This document shows positions 10,175 through 18,760 of a stretch of DNA of 64,000 nt, one piece after another. The stretch comes from Anianabacter salinae. GTDB lineage: Bacteria; Pseudomonadota; Alphaproteobacteria; Rhodobacterales; Rhodobacteraceae. Both the position numbers and the translations under genes were made by a program. Numbering within the stretch: position 1 is the first letter of the stretch; the number at the start of each line of letters is the position of its first letter. The notes beneath the pieces are model-generated. The model made no database searches and was not told the DNA's origin. It was given only the letters and a program-made list of their open reading frames with translations. The stretch spans positions 248,001 through 312,000 of the forward strand of contig NZ_JAHQZS010000002.1 in the NCBI RefSeq assembly GCF_019061145.1, in the 5' to 3' direction.

Positions 10175-11073
10175 TGGCCGTCACGGGCGGGCGAGGGTTC
10201 GTCGAGGACCAGGGCGCGGATCACGGGCACACGCTGACCTCTGCCGTGACCTGGATCGGCGCGCTCCTGTCGCTTGCGCTGGTGTTGGGACTTGGCGGCT
10301 GGGGCTACAAGCTGGTGTCGCGCGACGTCGCGGGGATTCCCGTCGTGCGGGCCGAACAGGGTGCGATGCGCATGCGGCCCAAGTCTCCCGGCGGCGAATT
10401 GCCCGTGCAGCAGGGGCTTGCCGTCAATGCCATCGCCGGGACGGGTGCCGTCGCGCCGCCGCCCAACCGCATCATCCTTGCGCCGCGCCCGCTGTCGCTG
10501 GCCGCCGAGGATGTTCCAGCGGCCGACCTTGCGCTTCTTGCCGCTGCGAATTTGGCGGTGCCGCGCGCGATCCAGGATACGTCTGCCGTGATGGCGCCGG
10601 TCACGCTGGACCCAGCGATACCCGAGGGTGTTCCCGGCCTTGGTGTTGGCGACACGGCAAACCCCGAGCGTGAACTGGCGCTCGTGCCGCCCTCGGTGCC
10701 CGGCATCGCGGCCTCGCCGATCCCGCGCCCGCGTCCTTCGGGCGATCTTGTCGCCGCGGCCCTCGTGGCGCGGGTCGACCGCGCGGTGCGCGGCGATGCC
10801 GTCGATCCGGCCAGCCTTGCCCCCGGCACGCAGCTGGTTCAGCTTGGCGCCTTCGACAGCCCCGAGGTGGCCGAACAGGAATGGGCGCGTCTTGCCACGC
10901 GGTTCCCCGATTTCCTGATCGACAAGTCCCGCACCGTGCAGCGCGCCACCTCTGGCGGCAAGGCGTTCTACCGTTTGCGCGCGGTCGGCTTCGATGCCCT
11001 CGCCGATGCGCGCCGGTTCTGCGCCGTGCTGCAGGACGGCGGGGCGAACTGCATCCCGGTGGTGACACGGTGA
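10174..11073 (+). CDS. SPOR-domain membrane protein
   Basis: A 299-residue protein with an N-terminal membrane helix (near VTWIGALLSLALVLGLGGW), a low-complexity periplasmic linker and a C-terminal SPOR domain (about residues 215-299, starting TQLVQLGAFDS). SPOR domains bind denuded septal peptidoglycan, so a cell-division or wall-remodelling role is expected. It sits between argS and nagZ, as the homologous gene usually does in this family. Its ATG overlaps the preceding TGA, with GGAG at 10162, which indicates translational coupling. Confidence 0.85.
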   Translation: MAVTGGRGFVEDQGADHGHTLTSAVTWIGALLSLALVLGLGGWGYKLVSRDVAGIPVVRAEQGAMRMRPKSPGGELPVQQGLAVNAIAGTGAVAPPPNRIILAPRPLSLAAEDVPAADLALLAAANLAVPRAIQDTSAVMAPVTLDPAIPEGVPGLGVGDTANPERELALVPPSVPGIAASPIPRPRPSGDLVAAALVARVDRAVRGDAVDPASLAPGTQLVQLGAFDSPEVAEQEWARLATRFPDFLIDKSRTVQRATSGGKAFYRLRAVGFDALADARRFCAVLQDGGANCIPVVTR

Positions 11074-12071
11074 CGGGCGCCGCGATCTATGGCTGCGCGG
11101 GGACGGAACTGAGCGCCGAGGAGCGCGCCTTTTTCCGCGATGCCGACCCTTGGGGGTTCATCGTCTTTGACCGCAACCTTGAGAACGCAAGCCAGATCCG
11201 CGCGCTGTGCGATGCGCTGCGCGACGGCGTGGGCCGCGACGCGCCGATCCTGATCGACCAGGAAGGCGGGCGCGTGCAGCGTCTGCGCCCGCCGCTGGCG
11301 CGCGACTGGCTGCCGCCGCTCGATCAGGTGGCGCGGGCGGGCGAGAATGCTGCGCGGTCGATGTACCTGCGCTATCGCCTGATCGCGGACGAATTGCGCG
11401 CGCTGGGGATCGACGCCAACTGTGCGCCGATGGCCGACATCGCCGACGACACCACGCACCCGTTCCTGAAGAACCGCTGCTATGGCACGAATGTGGACGA
11501 CGTTGTTGCCGTCGCGCGCGCTGTCGCGGACGGCTGCCTTGACGGCGGCGTGTTGCCGATCCTCAAGCACATCCCTGGACATGGCCGCGCGGTCGCCGAC
11601 AGTCACCACGACCTGCCGCGCCTGAGCGATCCTGCCGAAGCGCTGTTCGAGAGGGATTTCGAGGCGTTCCGCAGGCTGAACGACATCCCCCTCGGGATGA
11701 CCGCGCATATCGTCTACGAGGCGTTCGACGACCGCCCGGCCACCACCTCGCCCGAGGTGATGCGCATCGTGCGCGGCGAGATCGGCTTCGACGGGCTGGT
11801 GATGACCGACGACATCTCGATGAAGGCGCTGAGCGATCCAATGGCGGATCGGTGCCAGGACAGCCTTGCCGCCGGGTGCGACCTGATCCTGCACTGCAAC
11901 GGCGACATGGCCGAGATGAGGGTCGTGGCGGAAGCCTCTGGCAGGTTGTCAAAGGCGGCACTGGCACGGTCAGAGGCGGCGCTGGCCTGCCGGAAATCGC
12001 CCGAACCCATTGACATCGAGGCCGCCGAGGCCGAGCTTTCAAGGCTTCTCGGGGGCGAGGTTCATGGCTGA
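11070..12071 (+). CDS. nagZ: Beta-N-acetylhexosaminidase NagZ (GH3)
   Basis: A 333-residue glycoside hydrolase family 3 enzyme that removes N-acetylglucosamine from anhydro-muropeptides in the cytoplasm during peptidoglycan recycling. The hallmark KHIPGHGRAVADSHHDLP is present, and the nucleophile aspartate lies in VMTDDISMKAL. It starts with GTG at 11070, overlapping the SPOR gene TGA; MTGAAIYGCAG is the expected family N-terminus. Coupling with the SPOR gene and scpA fits a cell-wall and chromosome-segregation operon. Confidence 0.93.
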   Translation: MTGAAIYGCAGTELSAEERAFFRDADPWGFIVFDRNLENASQIRALCDALRDGVGRDAPILIDQEGGRVQRLRPPLARDWLPPLDQVARAGENAARSMYLRYRLIADELRALGIDANCAPMADIADDTTHPFLKNRCYGTNVDDVVAVARAVADGCLDGGVLPILKHIPGHGRAVADSHHDLPRLSDPAEALFERDFEAFRRLNDIPLGMTAHIVYEAFDDRPATTSPEVMRIVRGEIGFDGLVMTDDISMKALSDPMADRCQDSLAAGCDLILHCNGDMAEMRVVAEASGRLSKAALARSEAALACRKSPEPIDIEAAEAELSRLLGGEVHG

Positions 12072-12867
12072 CGGCCCGGACGACGACGAATTCGAAGCGG
12101 TGACCAGCATCGACGCGCGGCGCGCGGCCGAGGCGCTGATCGTTGATGTCGATGGCTTCGAGGGACCGCTCGATCTGCTGCTGACCCTGTCGCGCACCCA
12201 GAAGGTCGACCTGCGCCGGGTGTCGGTCTTGCAACTGGCCGAGCAGTATCTTGTCTTTGTCGAGCGCGCCAAGGAGTTGCGGATCGAACTGGCCGCCGAC
12301 TATCTGGTGATGGCGGCGTGGCTTGCGTTCCTGAAATCGCGCCTCTTGCTGCCCCCCGAACCCGAGGAAGACGGGCCATCGGGCGAGGATCTGGCGGCGC
12401 ATCTGGCGTTCCAGCTTGAACGCCTGCAAGCGATGCGCGAGGCGGCGGCGCGGCTGATGGGTCGCGACCGGCTGGGGCGCGAGATCTTCGTGCGCGGCAT
12501 CCCCGAGGACATCACCCGCAGCCGCAAGGTTACGTACAGCGCGACGCTGCTGGACCTGATGCAGGCCTATGCCCGCATCCGCACCCGCGACGATTTCCGC
12601 CCCTACGTGATGGACCGCGACAATGTCCTGACGATGGAGCAGGCGCTTGAGGAAATGCGCCACCTCATCGGCTTTGCGGGCGACTGGGCCGACCTGTCGC
12701 GGTTCCTGCCGCATGGCTGGGCGGAAGACCCGGTCCGCCGCCGCTCGGCCACGGTAGCGACCTTTGCCGCCGCGCTTGAGATGGCAAAGGCGGGGCGTAT
12801 CGAAATCCGTCAAGGCGGCACCTTCGATCCCATCGAAATCCGCAGACGCGAGGCGCTCGATGGCTGA
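12064..12867 (+). CDS. scpA: Segregation and condensation protein A
   Basis: A 267-residue kleisin that with ScpB and SMC forms the bacterial condensin. The N-terminal SMC-binding segment VDGFEGPLDLLLTLSRTQKVDLRRVSV is clear, the middle is helical and acidic, and the C-terminus has the winged-helix region. The ATG at 12064 overlaps the nagZ stop by eight bases. scpB follows with the same kind of overlap. Confidence 0.95.
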   Translation: MADGPDDDEFEAVTSIDARRAAEALIVDVDGFEGPLDLLLTLSRTQKVDLRRVSVLQLAEQYLVFVERAKELRIELAADYLVMAAWLAFLKSRLLLPPEPEEDGPSGEDLAAHLAFQLERLQAMREAAARLMGRDRLGREIFVRGIPEDITRSRKVTYSATLLDLMQAYARIRTRDDFRPYVMDRDNVLTMEQALEEMRHLIGFAGDWADLSRFLPHGWAEDPVRRRSATVATFAAALEMAKAGRIEIRQGGTFDPIEIRRREALDG

Positions 12868-13510
12868 CGACACCGCACCCGAGCGCGATCCGATGCTGTT
12901 CAGCGCGCCGCCAATGGCCGAGCAGGAGCGCATGGTCGAGGCGATGCTGTTCGCCAGCGCCGAACCCCTGTCCATCGCCGAGATGGCGGGCCGGATGCCG
13001 CACGGGTCTGACGCTGCAGAGGCCGTGCAGCACCTGCGCCGTCGCTATGCGGGGCGCGGCGTGCAGGTGGTGCGTGTCGGCGACCGCTGGGCGATCCGCA
13101 CTGCGCCCGACCTCGGTTTTCTGATGCAGAAGGACGTGACCGAAGAGCGCAAGTTAAGCCGCGCCGCCGTCGAGACACTGGCGATCATCGCCTATCACCA
13201 GCCCGTGACCCGCGCCGAGATCGAGGAAATCAGGGGTGTTTCGGTGTCCCGAGGCACGGTAGACCAGTTGTTGGAACTGGAATGGATCCGGTTCGGCCGC
13301 CGCAAGATGACTCCGGGCCGTCCCGTCACATATGTGGTGACAGAGGGGTTCCTGGATCACTTCGGTCTGGAAAGCACGCGCGACCTGCCGGGCCTGCGCG
13401 AATTGCGGGCGGCGGGCCTTCTGGATGCCCGCTCGATGCCGGGCCGCGCGGACACCAGCGACGATGACGACGCCGAGGATGACGATCAGGGCGATATGTT
13501 CGAAGAGTAA
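12860..13510 (+). CDS. scpB: Segregation and condensation protein B
   Basis: A 216-residue protein with two winged-helix domains that dimerises and binds ScpA. The core RAAVETLAIIAYHQPVTRAE followed by IRGVSVSRGTVDQLLE is diagnostic. The C-terminal tail is strongly acidic (DDDDAEDDDQGD) and probably disordered. Its start at 12860 overlaps scpA. Confidence 0.95.
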   Translation: MADDTAPERDPMLFSAPPMAEQERMVEAMLFASAEPLSIAEMAGRMPHGSDAAEAVQHLRRRYAGRGVQVVRVGDRWAIRTAPDLGFLMQKDVTEERKLSRAAVETLAIIAYHQPVTRAEIEEIRGVSVSRGTVDQLLELEWIRFGRRKMTPGRPVTYVVTEGFLDHFGLESTRDLPGLRELRAAGLLDARSMPGRADTSDDDDAEDDDQGDMFEE

Positions 13511-13528
13511 CCAGAGGAAGGCACGATC

Positions 13529-13747
13529 ATGAATGCCAACCAGATCATCAACATGGTGATGCGACTTGTGATGCGGCGGCTTGTGGGGCGCGGCATCAAC
13601 GCGGGGATTTCTGCCGCGAGCAAGCGGATGGGCAAGTCCAAGACCGACGATCCCCAGGCGCAGGCGCGCAATGCGCAGCAGGGTGCCGAGACGTCCAAGC
13701 GTGCGCGTCAGGCGGCCCGTGTCACGCGGAGGCTGGGGCGGTTCTGA
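13529..13747 (+). CDS. Small conserved basic protein, function unknown
   Basis: A 72-residue protein with a hydrophobic, arginine-containing N-terminal helix (INMVMRLVMRRLVGRGINAG) and a basic, Gln/Ala/Arg-rich tail. A good Shine-Dalgarno AGGAAG lies 8 bases before the ATG. It follows scpB by 18 bases and probably ends the operon. The length and amphipathic N-terminus would allow membrane association. I do not recognise a named family. Confidence 0.7.
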   Translation: MNANQIINMVMRLVMRRLVGRGINAGISAASKRMGKSKTDDPQAQARNAQQGAETSKRARQAARVTRRLGRF

Positions 13748-13756
13748 ACCGGCCCG

Positions 13757-14839
13757 TCACGCGCTGCGAAAGTGCTTGGACAGCTTCAGGCCCTGGCCCT
13801 GATAGTTCGACTTGATGCCCGCTCCATACAGCACCTCAGGGCGCGCGGACATGCGTTCATAGACCAGCCTGCCGACAGTCTGGCCATGCTCCAGCACAAA
13901 GGGCGCCTCGTGGCAGCGCACTTCCAGCACGCCGCGTGATCCCGCGCCGCCTGCCGCGTCATGGCCAAAGCCGGGGTCGAAGAACCCGGCGTAATGCACC
14001 CGGAATTCGCCCACCATCGCCAGGAACGGCGCCATCTCGGCGGCATAGTCGGGCGGGATGTGCACCGCCTCGCGGCTGACGAGGATGTAAAACGCGCCGG
14101 GATCGAGGATGATGCGCCCCTCGCGTGTGCGGATGTCTTCCCAGAACTCGCCGGGGGTGTAGTGGCCCAGCCGGTCAAGGTCGATCACCCCGGTATGCGG
14201 CTTGGCCCGGAAGCCGACCAGATCGCCATCCTCGGGCTGCAGGTCTACCGAAAAGCCAAGCCCGTCGCCGATCACGGGCTCGCCCGTGACCAGCCCGGTC
14301 TCCTGGTGCAGCGCCGTCAGTTCGGCGTCCGTCAGGATCGCCTGACCCCGCCGGAACCGGATCTGGTTGAGCCGCATTCCGGGCCGCACCAGCACCGAAA
14401 AGGACCGCGGGCAGACCTCGGCATAGATCGGACCTTGATAACCTGCGGGGATGCGGTCGAATTCGGTGCCTCCGTCGGCAATCACCCGCGTCAGAAGGTC
14501 AAGCCGCCCGGTCGAGGACTTGGCATTCGCCACGGCGGTCACGCCGTCCGGCATGTCCAGCCGTTCCATCAGCGGGATGAGGTAGACACAGCCCTTCTCG
14601 AGCACCGCACCGTTCGACAGGTCCACGCGGTGCATCTCGAAATCGGCAAGCCGGTCGATCACGCGCTGTCCGTGCCCCGCCAGGAACGAGGCGCGCACGC
14701 GGTAGGCGGTGGTGCCAAGGCGCAGGTCGAGCGAGGCGGGCTGGATCTGCCCCTCGACGGGCGGCCTGTCGCAAGCGATCGCGCCCGTATCCAGCAGCGC
14801 TGCGATCTGATGATCTGGAAGAACGCCGGTTCCGGTCAT
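13757..14839 (-). CDS. dcd: 2'-deoxycytidine 5'-triphosphate deaminase, long (two-domain) form
   Basis: A 360-residue enzyme of the double-length alphaproteobacterial Dcd type, about twice the size of the single-domain E. coli enzyme. The dUTPase-fold active-site motif NAKSSTGR is in the N-terminal half and a second related fold follows. It converts dCTP to dUTP for thymidylate synthesis. The ATG at 14839 (MTGTGVLPDHQIAALL) is chosen over an upstream codon at 14884, which would run into the tRNA-Pro terminator. It converges with the small gene at 13529-13747. Confidence 0.9.
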   Translation of the reverse strand: MTGTGVLPDHQIAALLDTGAIACDRPPVEGQIQPASLDLRLGTTAYRVRASFLAGHGQRVIDRLADFEMHRVDLSNGAVLEKGCVYLIPLMERLDMPDGVTAVANAKSSTGRLDLLTRVIADGGTEFDRIPAGYQGPIYAEVCPRSFSVLVRPGMRLNQIRFRRGQAILTDAELTALHQETGLVTGEPVIGDGLGFSVDLQPEDGDLVGFRAKPHTGVIDLDRLGHYTPGEFWEDIRTREGRIILDPGAFYILVSREAVHIPPDYAAEMAPFLAMVGEFRVHYAGFFDPGFGHDAAGGAGSRGVLEVRCHEAPFVLEHGQTVGRLVYERMSARPEVLYGAGIKSNYQGQGLKLSKHFRSA

Positions 14840-14882
14840 GCTGCGCGGTTCCCCAGGGCCCGTCCGGCTGCCCGCAGGCAAC

Positions 14883-14912
14883 AAAAAGCGCCCGCTGCAA
14901 CCGCAGGGGCGC
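14883..14912 (-). terminator. Rho-independent terminator after tRNA-Pro
   Basis: On the minus strand GCGCCC (14912-14907) pairs with GGGCGC (14893-14888), with an inner CTGC/GCAG stem, followed at once by TTTTT (14887-14883). It lies just beyond the tRNA 3' end. Confidence 0.85.
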
Positions 14913-14921
14913 GATGTGTTT

Positions 14922-14998
14922 TGGTCGGGCTAGCAGGACTTGAACCTACGACCTTCCGTCCCCCAGACGGACGCGCTACCAGACTGCGCCATAGCCCG
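14922..14998 (-). tRNA. tRNA-Pro (anticodon GGG)
   Basis: A 77-base cloverleaf with encoded CCA. The acceptor stem is CGGGCTA/TAGCCCG, the D arm GCGC...GCGC, the anticodon stem TCCGT/ACGGA with loop CTGGGGG (anticodon GGG), and the T arm contains GGTTCAAGTCC. GGG reads proline codons CCC and CCU, which suits a high-G+C genome. Confidence 0.97.
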
Positions 14999-15009
14999 AC
15001 GTGGAGGCC

Positions 15010-15037
15010 TACATACCGGTTTCGCCGGTGGGGGCAA
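15010..15037 (-). promoter_or_regulatory. Probable sigma-70 promoter of tRNA-Pro
   Basis: On the minus strand TTGCCC (15037-15032) and TATGTA (15015-15010) are separated by 16 bases. The -10 box is 11 bases from the mature tRNA 5' end, and the spacer holds a small ACCGG/CCGGT inverted repeat. Confidence 0.6.
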
Positions 15038-15063
15038 GGGAAAATCTCCATCCCCGATGCAGG

Positions 15064-15900
15064 TCAATCGGACTTCGGCGTCGGCTCTGCCGCCATGCGC
15101 ACGCTGAGCCGGGTCAGACGCTCGTAAAGGGGCCGCAGCGCAGCCGCATCGGGGCGCGCACCGTCGCGCAGGGACGAGATAAGATCATGGGCCGACACAT
15201 GCGGACGTGCAGGTTCGGGGGCGACGACAGGCGGAACGGAGGGGGGTGCCTCGGGCTCTGCAGTCGGGGGGGCCGGGGCAGGGCCAAGGTCTTCGGGCGC
15301 GGCGCTGACAGGCTCGGCGGGCGGCGGGGCCGCAGCGTCCTTGGCTTCGGTTTCCGCCTCGGGCGGGGTGTCGGCGCCGGTCTCGGCCAACAGGGCTGCA
15401 ACGGCATCGTCGGTCGCAGGCTCTGGCTCTGGCTCTGGCGGCAGATCAGGGGCGGCAGCGGGCGAGGGATCGAGGGCAGGCTTGTCCTGCGCGTCCGCCT
15501 CGGCCGCAGCTTCCGCGCGCCGGGCGGCCCGCGTACCGCCGCGCCGTTGCTCGAATGCCAGCACTTCGGCGCCGGTCTGTTCCTCTGGCGCTTCAGTGAA
15601 CGGCGCCTCGAGCGAATCCTCCAGATCCAGCGGCGGGGCCAACGCTGCGACGTGTTTCACGCCTTCTTCACGCAGCATCTTCTGCACGCCGCGGATGGTC
15701 ATGCCGTCTTCGTGCAGGAGCTTCTTGATGCCGCCCAACAGTTCCATGTCAGAGGGGCGATAGTAGCGACGCCCGCCCGCGCGCTTGACCGGCTTCACTT
15801 GCGTGAACCGGCTTTCCCAAAAGCGCAGCACATGCGTCGGCGTGCCGAGCCAGTCGGCGACCTCGCTTATGGTGCGGAAGGCGTCGGGGGATTTTTCCAT
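15064..15900 (-). CDS. MerR-family transcriptional regulator
   Basis: A 278-residue protein. Residues 8-78 form a MerR winged helix-turn-helix ([20 protein letters not shown], then [14 protein letters not shown]). The rest is Ala/Pro/Glu-rich low-complexity sequence with no metal- or drug-binding domain that I recognise. It is 14 bases downstream of ihfA at the end of the rpmF-plsX-fabH-ihfA run, where an orphan MerR is commonly found in this group. Targets are unknown. Confidence 0.88.
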   Translation of the reverse strand: MEKSPDAFRTISEVADWLGTPTHVLRFWESRFTQVKPVKRAGGRRYYRPSDMELLGGIKKLLHEDGMTIRGVQKMLREEGVKHVAALAPPLDLEDSLEAPFTEAPEEQTGAEVLAFEQRRGGTRAARRAEAAAEADAQDKPALDPSPAAAPDLPPEPEPEPATDDAVAALLAETGADTPPEAETEAKDAAAPPPAEPVSAAPEDLGPAPAPPTAEPEAPPSVPPVVAPEPARPHVSAHDLISSLRDGARPDAAALRPLYERLTRLSVRMAAEPTPKSD

Positions 15901-15914
15901 GCGAAGACGGGCCT

Positions 15915-16220
15915 TTAGTGTTTCTTGTTCCCGGCTGCGACACGCTCTTTCATGAGGTGGGACGGCCGGAAGGTCAGCACGCGGCGCGGGCTGATCGGCA
16001 CTTCCTCTCCGGTCTTGGGATTGCGGCCGACGCGGGCCGCCTTGTCGCGCACGCTGAAGGTGCCGAAAGACGAGATCTTGACGGTCTCGCCCGCGACCAG
16101 CGCATCGGAGATGTGCAAAAGCACGCTTTCCACGAGTTGCGAGGATTCGTTGCGACTAAGCCCGACCTCGCGGAACACGGCCTCACTCAGATCCATGCGG
16201 GTCAACGTGTTTTCGCCCAT
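15915..16220 (-). CDS. ihfA: Integration host factor subunit alpha
   Basis: A 101-residue DNA-bending protein that pairs with IhfB. The family signature is [20 protein letters not shown], and the beta-arm [11 protein letters not shown] is intact. Two in-frame ATGs occur, at 16226 and 16220. AGGAG lies immediately before the first, giving no spacing, but six bases before the second, so 16220 ([13 protein letters not shown]) is preferred. It has its own promoter upstream as well as likely readthrough from fabH. Confidence 0.95.
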   Translation of the reverse strand: MGENTLTRMDLSEAVFREVGLSRNESSQLVESVLLHISDALVAGETVKISSFGTFSVRDKAARVGRNPKTGEEVPISPRRVLTFRPSHLMKERVAAGNKKH

Positions 16221-16243
16221 ACTCATCTCCTGAAACTTTCGTG

Positions 16244-16273
16244 AGCATAGGGTCAGGGATTTTTCCGAGTCAA
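16244..16273 (-). promoter_or_regulatory. ihfA promoter with overlapping GANTC site
   Basis: On the minus strand TTGACT (16273-16268) and TATGCT (16249-16244) lie 18 bases apart, ahead of the ihfA ribosome-binding site. GAGTC at 16267-16271 overlaps the -35 box and is a recognition site for CcrM-type adenine methylase. Confidence 0.55.
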
Positions 16274-16304
16274 TCTCAATGACTTGGAGCAGGCGCTTGA
16301 CGTG

Positions 16305-17276
16305 TCACCAGCGCAGCACGACCGAGCCCCAGGCAAGGCCCCCGCCGATGGCCTCGGTGACCAGAAGATCGCCCGGTTTGATCTGGCCGCGCGCCTTGCC
16401 GACCGACAGGGCCAGCGGGATCGACGCGGCCGAGGTGTTGCCGTGGTCCTGGACGGTCACGACGACCTTGTCCATCGGCAGCCCCATCTTCTGAGCGGTC
16501 GCCTTGATGATCCGCAGGTTCGCCTGATGCGGCACGATCCAGTCGACATCGTCGGCGCCAAGCCCGGCCTTGCCGAGCGCGGCATGCGCCGTGTCGGCCA
16601 GTTTCTCGACCGCGTGCCGGAACACTTCCTTGCCCTGCATCCTCAGGTAGCCGGTGGAGTTCGTGGACACACCGCCATCGACATAAAGCAGGTCCTTGTA
16701 GCGCCCATCGGAATTGAGGTCGGTCGACAGGATGCCGCGATCCTGCGGGGTGCCCGCAGCGTCTTCGGCCTGCACGATCAGCGCCCCCGCGCCGTCACCG
16801 AACAGCACGCAGGTCGACCGGTCGCTCCAGTCCATGATCCGGCTGAAGGTTTCCGCTCCGATCACCATGACGGTGCGGGCCTGGCCCGAGACGATCAGCG
16901 CGTTGGCGTTCGCCAGCGCATAGATGAACCCCGCGCAGACGGCCTGCACGTCAAAGGCATAGCCCTTGGTCATGCCAAGCGCGGCCTGCACCATCGTCGC
17001 GGCGGAGGGAAAGGTCAGGTCGGCGGTCGAGGTGGCGACGATCAGCGCGTCGACCTCGGAGATCTGCATCCCGGCGTCGTTCAATGCGGCCCGTGCCGCG
17101 CGCTGCGCCAGGTCCGACGTGGTCTGGCCCTCGGCCGCGAAATGCCGACGCTCGATCCCCGAGCGCGAGCGAATCCAGTCGTCCGTGGTGTCCAGCGATG
17201 TCTCGAATTCCGAATTCGGAACGATGCGGTCGGGCAGGTAGTGTCCCACGCCCCGCACAACGGCTCTGGTCGTCAT
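16305..17276 (-). CDS. fabH: Beta-ketoacyl-ACP synthase III
   Basis: A 323-residue thiolase-fold enzyme that condenses acetyl-CoA with malonyl-ACP to start fatty-acid synthesis. The catalytic cysteine is Cys114 in QAVCAGF, the histidine is in PHQANLRI and the asparagine in GNTSAAS. The start overlaps the plsX stop by four bases (ATGA). Confidence 0.97.
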   Translation of the reverse strand: MTTRAVVRGVGHYLPDRIVPNSEFETSLDTTDDWIRSRSGIERRHFAAEGQTTSDLAQRAARAALNDAGMQISEVDALIVATSTADLTFPSAATMVQAALGMTKGYAFDVQAVCAGFIYALANANALIVSGQARTVMVIGAETFSRIMDWSDRSTCVLFGDGAGALIVQAEDAAGTPQDRGILSTDLNSDGRYKDLLYVDGGVSTNSTGYLRMQGKEVFRHAVEKLADTAHAALGKAGLGADDVDWIVPHQANLRIIKATAQKMGLPMDKVVVTVQDHGNTSAASIPLALSVGKARGQIKPGDLLVTEAIGGGLAWGSVVLRW

Positions 17277-18376
17277 TGGTCCTGCTCGCTCTCTTCCCCG
17301 GCGCGTGGCTCAGACTGGGCGAGGGACGGGACGGATGCAACCCGTGCCGCCAGTCGGTCGGTAAATCCTGATTGTGCCAGCGTGAACGCGAGCTTGATCG
17401 CCGAGGAGACGCCAGTGGCATCCGCCGAGCCATGGCTTTTCACGACAGTGCCGTTGAGGCCAAGGAACACCCCGCCGTTCACCCGGCGCGGGTCGATCCG
17501 TTTCGACAGGCGGCGCAGCGAGGTCAGCGCGAGCAGCGCGGCGATGCGGCTGAGGGGCGTGGCGTTGAACGCCTCTTTCAGGAAGTCGCGGATCAGAGAC
17601 GCGGTGCCTTCGCCGGTCTTCAGCGCGATGTTCCCGGTGAAGCCGTCCGTCACCACCACGTCCACCCGCGCGGACGGGATGTCACCGCCTTCGACGAAGC
17701 CGACGAATTCGAACTGGCCGCTGGCCGCCGCCGCCGCGATGCGCTCATGCGCGTCGTGCAGCTCTGCGCTGCCCTTGTGCTCTTCGGTGCCGACGTTCAG
17801 AAGCCCCACGCGCGGCCGGTTGAGGCCAAGCCCGTTGCGGGCATAGCTTGACCCCATCAGGGCGTATTGCATCAGGTCCTGTGCATCGGCGCGGATGTCG
17901 GCGCCGACATCCAGCATCACGTTGAACCCGCCCGGGTTGCGCGACGGCCACAGGCAGGCGATGGCGGGCCGGTTCACGCCCGGAAGCTTGCGCAGGCGCA
18001 CCATCGACAGCGCCATCAGCGCGCCGGTGTTGCCGCAGGACACGCAGACCTCGGCATCGCCGTCGCGCACCGCCTCGATCGCCGACCACATCGACGTGCC
18101 CTTGCCGTGGCGCATGACGTAGGATGGCTTTTCATCCATCGTCACCACGCCGTCGGCGTGGCGAATGACGCAGCGGTCCTCGATCTTGCGCTTGCGCACG
18201 AGCGGGGACAGCACGTCCTCGGGACCGTGCAGGATAAAGGCGATGTCGGGATTCTTGCGCGCCGAATGCGCAAGACCTGCCACCACGGTGGCAGGTCCAC
18301 GGTCTCCGCCCATGGCGTCGACCGAAATCACGATACGCTTGCTGGGCGTCACATTGGCCGAAGGGAAATCCGACAT
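17273..18376 (-). CDS. plsX: Phosphate acyltransferase PlsX
   Basis: A 367-residue enzyme that makes acyl-phosphate from acyl-ACP for phospholipid synthesis. The N-terminal motif VDAMGGDRGPATVV and the central SCGNTGALMA are diagnostic. It lies between rpmF and fabH, the classic arrangement joining ribosome, lipid and fatty-acid genes, and overlaps fabH by four bases. Confidence 0.96.
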   Translation of the reverse strand: MSDFPSANVTPSKRIVISVDAMGGDRGPATVVAGLAHSARKNPDIAFILHGPEDVLSPLVRKRKIEDRCVIRHADGVVTMDEKPSYVMRHGKGTSMWSAIEAVRDGDAEVCVSCGNTGALMALSMVRLRKLPGVNRPAIACLWPSRNPGGFNVMLDVGADIRADAQDLMQYALMGSSYARNGLGLNRPRVGLLNVGTEEHKGSAELHDAHERIAAAAASGQFEFVGFVEGGDIPSARVDVVVTDGFTGNIALKTGEGTASLIRDFLKEAFNATPLSRIAALLALTSLRRLSKRIDPRRVNGGVFLGLNGTVVKSHGSADATGVSSAIKLAFTLAQSGFTDRLAARVASVPSLAQSEPRAGEESEQDQ

Positions 18377-18400
18377 ACGCTTATGCGCCGCCGGCCAGAA

Positions 18401-18607
18401 TTAGGCCGCGTCTTCGTCCAGGTCGATCTCGTCGGCCTGTGCGACGATTTCGCGGTCGGCATAGTGGCCGCAGGACGCGCACACATGGTGCGGGCGCTTC
18501 AGCTCGCCGCAGTTCGGGCATTCGTTCGGGTTCTCAGCGGTCAGCGAGTCATGCGAGCGGCGCATGTTGCGACGCGAGCGCGTGATCTTGTTCTGAGGGA
18601 CAGCCAT
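18401..18607 (-). CDS. rpmF: 50S ribosomal protein L32
   Basis: A 68-residue protein with [20 protein letters not shown] at the N-terminus. Two CxxC pairs (CPNC, CASC) indicate the zinc-binding form. It precedes plsX by 24 bases. Confidence 0.97.
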   Translation of the reverse strand: MAVPQNKITRSRRNMRRSHDSLTAENPNECPNCGELKRPHHVCASCGHYADREIVAQADEIDLDEDAA

Positions 18608-18760
18608 GTCTCAACCTCGGTCTTCCGGGGCGCATGTCCCCAAATTCATGAATATCTGCAGGGTGTTTCGCGGCCGTGGCCGTTCCGTTTCGAACCCTGT
18701 CGAGCGAAGCCGGGAACATACTCGGATTCCCCGGCAGCGCAAGGGGGTATCTGGACGGTT

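Noticed and set aside
13961-15127. Long plus-strand ORF with a GLEPTTFRPPDGRATRLRHS segment
   Set aside because: That string is the translation of the tRNA-Pro gene read in the wrong sense, and the rest is antisense to dcd. It is a common false protein.
15415-15445. Short tandem GGCTCT repeats, considered as a possible repeat array
   Set aside because: They lie in frame within the Glu/Pro-rich low-complexity tail of the MerR protein. There are no spacers and no regular direct-repeat pattern, so it is not CRISPR.
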